Positions 59,136 to 64,000 of a stretch of 64,000 nt of DNA are shown here, piece after piece (position 1 is the first letter of the stretch; each line of letters starts with the position of its first letter). Both the position numbers and the translations under genes were made by a program. Below the pieces are notes generated by a model. That model was not told the origin of the DNA and searched no databases. It saw only the letters and a program-made list of their open reading frames with translations. The DNA comes from Acetobacter farinalis (GTDB lineage Bacteria; Pseudomonadota; Alphaproteobacteria; Acetobacterales; Acetobacteraceae), in the NCBI RefSeq assembly GCF_026240015.1, contig NZ_JAPIUX010000003.1:1-64000 (forward strand). The letters are read 5' to 3'.

Positions 59136-60626
59136 TTACCCTACGCTGCCTTCGAGGCTGATCTGCAATAATTTCTGGGCTTCCACGGCAAATTCCATGG
59201 GCAGCTCCTTCAGCACGTCACGGCAGAATCCGTTGACGATAAGCCCCACCGCATCTTCTTCGGAAAGCCCGCGCTGGCGGCAATAGAACAGCTGGTCTTC
59301 CGAGATTTTGGAGGTTGTGGCTTCATGTTCAATGCGCGCGCCCATATTGCGGCTTTCGATGTAGGGCACGGTATGTGCACCACATTGATCCCCGATCAGA
59401 AGGCTGTCGCACTGTGTGAAATTCCGCGCGCCGGATGCCTTCGGCAGCACGCGCACAAGGCCACGATACGTGCTGTCCGACCGGCCGGCGCTGATGGTCT
59501 TGGCGATGATGGTCGAGCGCGTATTCCGCCCGATATGGATCATCTTGGTGCCGGTATCGGCCTGCTGGCAGTTGTTTGTCACCGCCACGGAATAGAATTC
59601 TCCCACAGAGCCTTCCCCCTGCAGAATGCAGGACGGATATTTCCATGTGATGGCTGAGCCGGTTTCCACCTGCGTCCAGGAAATTCTGGAGCGTGCGCCA
59701 CGGCATGCGCCGCGTTTGGTCACAAAATTATAGATCCCGCCCCGGCCGTTTTCATCGCCCGGGTACCAGTTCTGCACCGTAGAATATTTGATGGAGGCAT
59801 CTTCCATCGCCACCAGTTCCACCACTGCGGCATGAAGCTGGTTTTCATCCCGCATGGGGGCCGTGCAGCCCTCAAGATAGGAGACGGAAGCGCCATCTTC
59901 CACCACAATCAGCGTCCGCTCGAACTGCCCGGTATTTCTGGCATTGATACGGAAATAGGTGGAAAGCTCCATCGGGCAGCGCACACCTTTGGGCACGAAC
60001 ACGAAGGAACCATCCGTAAACACGGCGGAGTTCAGGGCTGCGTAGAAATTATCGCCCGCGGGCACCACGCTCCCCAGATACTGGCGGACCAGATCCGGAT
60101 GTTCACGCACGGCCTCGGAAATCGGGCAGAAAATCACTCCTGCCTCTTCCAGCGTCTTGCGGAAGGTGGTGACAACGGAAACACTGTCAAACACCGCATC
60201 CACCGCCACCGGCAGACGCGCCTGCTCTCCCTCCGGCACCTCCACGCCTGCCAGCATCGCCTGCTCATGCAGCGGAATGCCCAGCTTTTCGTAGGTCCGC
60301 AGCAGTTCCGGGTCCACTTCATCAAGCGATTTCGGGCCGGGTTTCTTTTTGGGAGCCGCGTAGTAATGCAGATCCTGAAAATCAACAGGCGGGTAAGACA
60401 CTTTGGCCCATGTGGGCTCTTTCATGCCCTGCCAGGCGCGGAAAGCCGCAAGGCGCCAGTCCAGCAGCCACTCCGGCTCTTCTTTCTTGGCGGAAATCAG
60501 GCGAATGGTATCTTCCGTCAGCCCCTTGGGGGCGAGGTCCATATCAATCTCGGTCTCGAAGCCCCATTTATAGGAAGACTGACCGAGTTGTTCGACTGCT
60601 TCACGCGTTTCGGTGACTGCCGGCAT
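59136..60626 (-). CDS. sufB: SufB, Fe-S scaffold core
   Basis: The 496-residue protein has the SufB landmarks FVPKGVRCPMELSTYFRIN, YLEGCTAPMRDENQLHAAVVEL, QNWYPGDENGRGGIYNFVTKRG and the C-terminal EHEATTSKISEDQLFYCRQRG, with the cluster-linked Cys and Glu residues. It is the main assembly site in the SUF pathway. It begins four bases after the Rrf2 regulator stop. Confidence 0.95.
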   Translation of the reverse strand: MPAVTETREAVEQLGQSSYKWGFETEIDMDLAPKGLTEDTIRLISAKKEEPEWLLDWRLAAFRAWQGMKEPTWAKVSYPPVDFQDLHYYAAPKKKPGPKSLDEVDPELLRTYEKLGIPLHEQAMLAGVEVPEGEQARLPVAVDAVFDSVSVVTTFRKTLEEAGVIFCPISEAVREHPDLVRQYLGSVVPAGDNFYAALNSAVFTDGSFVFVPKGVRCPMELSTYFRINARNTGQFERTLIVVEDGASVSYLEGCTAPMRDENQLHAAVVELVAMEDASIKYSTVQNWYPGDENGRGGIYNFVTKRGACRGARSRISWTQVETGSAITWKYPSCILQGEGSVGEFYSVAVTNNCQQADTGTKMIHIGRNTRSTIIAKTISAGRSDSTYRGLVRVLPKASGARNFTQCDSLLIGDQCGAHTVPYIESRNMGARIEHEATTSKISEDQLFYCRQRGLSEEDAVGLIVNGFCRDVLKELPMEFAVEAQKLLQISLEGSVG

Positions 60627-60630
60627 TTGT

Positions 60631-61095
60631 TCAAGCCCCTTCGCGTCTTATGCTGGCGCTCATCAGCGCGTTTCTTTTCGTCATGGCTGCACCGCATGCG
60701 CTCTTCTGGCGCATGACCTCCAGCGAAATCCCTTCCAGCGTGTCCCGGATAGCCTTGTTGATGGTATCCCAGCTCCCGCACATGCCGCAGGAGATGCCGG
60801 TATCACACTCTCCCCCGTCCACACAGGCTGTCAGCGCAATCTTGCCATCCACCGCCGTAATAACGCTGGCTACGGAGATCTCCGCCAGCGGGCGCGCCAG
60901 CCGGTATCCCCCTCGGGCCCCGCGCTGGGAGAGCACAAACTTGTGCGCGGACAACACCTTGAGGATTTTCGCCACGGTGGGCTCGGGCACACCTGTCTCG
61001 GCGGCAAGGGCCGGAGACGTGACCACGCCATCCTGCTCGCCAAGATTGACAAGTATCACAACCGCGTAGTCCGCAAGACGGGAAAGTTTCAGCAT
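60631..61095 (-). CDS. Rrf2-family regulator of the suf operon
   Basis: From the ATG at 61095 (MLKLSRLADYAVVIL) the protein has 154 residues: an N-terminal winged helix with TGVPEPTVAKILKVLSAHKFVLSQRGARGGYRLARP, then three cysteines in GGECDTGISCGMCGSW that could bind an Fe-S cluster, as in IscR and alphaproteobacterial SufR-like proteins. As the first gene of the operon it probably represses suf when clusters are plentiful. Upstream in-frame codons to 61170 look like leader noise. Confidence 0.88.
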   Translation of the reverse strand: MLKLSRLADYAVVILVNLGEQDGVVTSPALAAETGVPEPTVAKILKVLSAHKFVLSQRGARGGYRLARPLAEISVASVITAVDGKIALTACVDGGECDTGISCGMCGSWDTINKAIRDTLEGISLEVMRQKSACGAAMTKRNALMSASIRREGA

Positions 61096-61238
61096 GATCC
61101 TGCCATCAGGTGATTGGAGACCAGTCAGGTCCTGTTTCAGACACATGGGGCGAAGCGCGCCAAAGGTCAACCCAAAAGCATCAGCTCTGACGCAGTACCG
61201 TTATCGTGATGTCCGGACGGGATCTTGCACGGACTATC

Positions 61239-62537
61239 TCATTGAGCATTCAGGCCAAACAGCAGCCTCAGAAGCGCGAACAGCAGGGCCCCCACCCCAA
61301 ACCCGACCAGCGTGCCGTTAAAGCGGACAAACTGCAGATCCTTGCCCACGCGCAGTTCCAGTTTTTCCGCAATCTGCACGGCATCCCACCCGGCCACAAC
61401 GCGGGCAATGAAGTCTGCCATCCGCTCACGCACAAAGGGGAGCGCCTTCAGAATGGCTTTATCGACACTCTCCAGAATCCGCTGGCGCATGACCGCGTCT
61501 TCCCGCAGTTGGCCGGTGATATGGGTCAGCCCTTCCTGCACGAGGCAGGCAATGCGGCCATCGGGGTCTTCCACATCCGCTTCCACCAGCCGCCGGAATC
61601 GCTGCCAAATATCGGCCCACCAGCTCACGACACTCTCATGCGAGAGCACACCCATAATGGCCACCGAGATATCACGCCCGCGCTCGGGATCTGTCTCGAT
61701 CCGGTCAATCTGGGAGCGCACCCATGCGGTGAAGCCCTCGCGCAGGGAGGAGTTCTGCGGATCAACCCGCTCAAGCTCCTTGCTGGCGGCTGTCAGCACC
61801 CGCGTGGCAATGGACCCGCCGATGGCCCACCCCAGCAGACGCCCCCCCTGCTCACGCACGCGCTCCTCAATCATGGTGCGCAGGGCCCCTTCCCGCGCCT
61901 GCAGGCCATCCTTGATCTGCTCAAGGAGGAAGGAGAGCACTTCCTGATGCCGGTCATCATCCACAAGGCTGCGGAGTGCCCGGGCGACAATGGGGGCCAG
62001 ATTGCTGTTCCCCAGCAGGCGCGGGAAGATTTTGCCAATGGCGCCACTGGCCCTTCCATCTTCCAGCCGGTCCAGAATATTCGGCATGGAGGACAGAACG
62101 GAGCGCGTCAGTGTTTCCCGTGTTGCCGGGTCATCCAGCATGTTTGCCAGAAAGGTGGGAATATCGACCTGTTCAAGAACACGCGCGACCTCGGCTTCCG
62201 TAAAGACCTGCCCGGAGACAAAGCGCCCCAGCGCACGGCCCAGCCGTTCTTTCTGGGCGGGCAGAATCGCGGTGTGGGGAATCGGCAGCCCCATCGGGTG
62301 GCGGAACAGCGCAACCACCGCAAACCAGTCCGCCAGCCCGCCCACCACACCGGCCCGCGCTCCCGCTCTCAGCATTTCCAGCCAGAAGCCATCCTTCACC
62401 CATCCGGCAGCGGGTGCCGCATAGCCCGCCACAGTGAGCCCACCCATGCCCACCAGCAGGCCCGTTGCCGCACGCTGATAACGTTTGAGTGTCTTTCTGG
62501 CGGCAACATCGCCTTCGGTATCGGGGTATGACGTCAT
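61239..62537 (-). CDS. DUF445 family membrane protein
   Basis: From the ATG at 62537 the protein has 432 residues. A first membrane stretch (LLVGMGGLTVAGYAAPA), then GGLADWFAVVALFRHPMGLPIPHTAILPAQKERLGRALGRFV is the clear DUF445 (YjiN/YheB-like) signature. A long alpha-helical middle and a C-terminal membrane segment (GFGVGALLFALLRLLFGL) follow. The family's role is unknown; membrane-spanning coiled coils are suspected. A frame to 62609 starts further upstream without a ribosome site. Confidence 0.8.
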   Translation of the reverse strand: MTSYPDTEGDVAARKTLKRYQRAATGLLVGMGGLTVAGYAAPAAGWVKDGFWLEMLRAGARAGVVGGLADWFAVVALFRHPMGLPIPHTAILPAQKERLGRALGRFVSGQVFTEAEVARVLEQVDIPTFLANMLDDPATRETLTRSVLSSMPNILDRLEDGRASGAIGKIFPRLLGNSNLAPIVARALRSLVDDDRHQEVLSFLLEQIKDGLQAREGALRTMIEERVREQGGRLLGWAIGGSIATRVLTAASKELERVDPQNSSLREGFTAWVRSQIDRIETDPERGRDISVAIMGVLSHESVVSWWADIWQRFRRLVEADVEDPDGRIACLVQEGLTHITGQLREDAVMRQRILESVDKAILKALPFVRERMADFIARVVAGWDAVQIAEKLELRVGKDLQFVRFNGTLVGFGVGALLFALLRLLFGLNAQ

Positions 62538-62670
62538 GCTATTGTGAATAGCACTCCCCTTCCTGCCCCCCAAGAGTGCGTGAGCGTGTTGCGGCGGAAG
62601 GGCAGACATGAAACTGTAAGACCTTACGCTTCAAACCCTGCCGCAATGCACAACAGAGCAAGATGCAACA

Positions 62671-64000
62671 ATGGATTTTTCTACCCTTTCTCCTACGCTT
62701 CAAACCATTCTTGCACCCATCCTTCTCGAAACATACGCACCGCCACCCACGGAAGGTGTGAACCCCGTTCTTTCTTCAGCCCGCCAACTGGGCGATGCGC
62801 TGGAGGAAGAGCGTCTGTCTCTCGCAGACGTGACCGCCCTGATCCGGACATTGCGGGATTCCGCGTTCCTGCGCCGGGCAAGGCGGTTGCATCGCTATGT
62901 CGGCGGGGCGGACGCCGATACCACGGCAAAACGTCTGGCGGCTGTTTCCCGCCGGGTGATTGCCTCCCTGCCCGTGCCCTCACCCGAAGCCTTTCAGGCA
63001 GCGGTCAGCCCCGTGCGCTTTGCGGCCGTGTTTACCGCGCACCCGACCTTTGCTGTCAGCAACGCGGTCTATACCGCGCTGGCGGAATGTGCCTCGCACG
63101 CGGTCCTGCCGGACACAGCGCCGTTTTTTGAAACACACCGGCGGGAAGAACATCCGACGCTGGAAGAAGAATTCACCCTCGCGACACAGGCCATCATCCG
63201 TGCGCGGGATGCCATAGACCAGTTGGCCGAATCCCTGCTGGACACCGCCCGCCAGCAATGGCCCGAAGCCTGGATGAGCATCACACCGCGCCCTGTCATC
63301 GCCACAAGCTGGGTGGGGTATGACACGGATGGTCGCACAGATATCGGCTGGTGGGATACGCTCCGCCTGCGCCTGCGCATGAAGCTGTTCCAGCTTGAAC
63401 GTCTGGAGGCGCAAATTGCCGCGTCCGGCGTGAGCGCCCCGGCTCTGGTCGAGCGGCTGCAGAACGCCATCACCTGCGTGCAGGCACAGATCACCGCCAC
63501 GCCTACCAGTGCGGATGCAGACTCCGTCGCCCGGTTTGCTGATGCTCTGGTCAATCACCACGCGACAGCCCTGCTCAGCGCGGACGATCTGGCGGACGAT
63601 CTTCAGGCCGCCCTTGATGCGGCTCCCCCCGAGGCCCGCCTGCCACTGGCTGTGGCGCGCGCCGGGTTCATGGCGCACGGGCTGGCGCTGGCGCATACGC
63701 ATGTCCGCCTGAACGCCACGCAGATCCATAATTTTGTCCGCCAGAAGCTTGCCATTCCGGATGACCCGGGCAATCCCGCGCATCGGCGCGCCCAGCTCAA
63801 CCGCCTGAATGACGCGCTGGAAAGCGTAACCCCCGTCCCGGTGGATTTCGGGGCGCTGATGAGTGACCCCTCCACTGCTGGCCGCCTGATGATGACGGTT
63901 GCGCAAATCACCAAACACATTGATGCGCAAACACCTGTCCGCTTCCTGATTGCCGAAACAGAGACCGGATACACCCTGCTGGCGGCACTCTGGGCGGCAC
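62671..64000 (+). CDS. ppc: Phosphoenolpyruvate carboxylase, cut by the window edge
   Basis: Only the first 443 codons are present. The N-terminal half shows the PEP carboxylase catalytic His in VFTAHPTFAVSNAV and the motif SWVGYDTDGRTDIGWW, the alphaproteobacterial variant of the GGDRDGNP active-site loop. The enzyme fixes bicarbonate on PEP to give oxaloacetate. The region after the second motif, including the Arg finger, lies outside the window. Confidence 0.78.
   Translation, partial: MDFSTLSPTLQTILAPILLETYAPPPTEGVNPVLSSARQLGDALEEERLSLADVTALIRTLRDSAFLRRARRLHRYVGGADADTTAKRLAAVSRRVIASLPVPSPEAFQAAVSPVRFAAVFTAHPTFAVSNAVYTALAECASHAVLPDTAPFFETHRREEHPTLEEEFTLATQAIIRARDAIDQLAESLLDTARQQWPEAWMSITPRPVIATSWVGYDTDGRTDIGWWDTLRLRLRMKLFQLERLEAQIAASGVSAPALVERLQNAITCVQAQITATPTSADADSVARFADALVNHHATALLSADDLADDLQAALDAAPPEARLPLAVARAGFMAHGLALAHTHVRLNATQIHNFVRQKLAIPDDPGNPAHRRAQLNRLNDALESVTPVPVDFGALMSDPSTAGRLMMTVAQITKHIDAQTPVRFLIAETETGYTLLAALWAA

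Overview
The window is about 64 kb of dense, high-GC, alphaproteobacterial housekeeping chromosome. The most likely source is an acetic acid bacterium (Acetobacteraceae, Acetobacter-like). That is an inference from several things together: a serine palmitoyltransferase locus of the kind that makes sphingolipids in these bacteria; a nuo operon followed by birA, coaX, rnj, proS and lolCD; the order tig-clpP-clpX-lon-hup; a SUF system using SufU; a short prolyl-tRNA synthetase; and an alphaproteobacterial-type PEP carboxylase. No insertion sequence, prophage, CRISPR array or plasmid gene was seen.

Layout. (1) Bases 1-141 look like the leader and two tandem promoters of an rRNA operon that leaves the window on the left (minus strand). 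(2) Bases 680-13053 form a lipid and envelope locus: a TagB/TagF-like transferase, fatty acyl-AMP ligase, dedicated acyl carrier protein and serine palmitoyltransferase. On the opposite strand are a Tam41-like nucleotidyltransferase and a ceramide/diacylglycerol-type lipid kinase. A metallophosphoesterase, LptF, LptG, a di-iron fatty acid hydroxylase, a sugar-nucleotide-type transferase and a GT4 glycosyltransferase follow as one tightly packed run. Together they read as synthesis, hydroxylation, head-group addition and perhaps export of a sphingolipid. Ceramide synthase and 3-ketosphinganine reductase are not in the window. (3) 13066-17017: phosphoglycolate phosphatase and glmU-glmS. (4) 17180-21807: small regulatory and accessory genes (an amidohydrolase with a divergent LysR regulator, a DUF3108 protein, an IclR regulator, a glutathione peroxidase). 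(5) 21855-28482 (minus): lolD, lolC/E, proS, rnj, coaX, birA. (6) 28479-41474 (minus): complex I operon nuoABCDEFGHIJKL-N. nuoM is absent between nuoL and nuoN; an 18-codon frame with its own ribosome site and an ATGA junction to nuoN sits exactly where it should be. (7) 41726-48754: tRNA-Val, hup, lon, clpX, clpP, tig, tRNA-Leu. (8) 48818-54373: NAD(P)HX repair enzyme, a small membrane protein, a DEAD-box helicase with a long basic N-terminal extension, and an RNA methyltransferase. (9) 54327-61095 (minus): SUF iron-sulfur operon with an Rrf2 regulator. (10) A DUF445 membrane protein and the first 443 codons of PEP carboxylase, cut by the right edge.

The points most worth a second look are the missing nuoM with its scar-like remnant, the sphingolipid locus that pairs a lipid kinase with a Tam41-like cytidylyltransferase (a possible CDP-activated ceramide route) and is embedded with lptFG, and the nested dyads between the IclR and glutathione peroxidase genes. 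All functional calls come from reading motifs and translations by eye; no database search was run.
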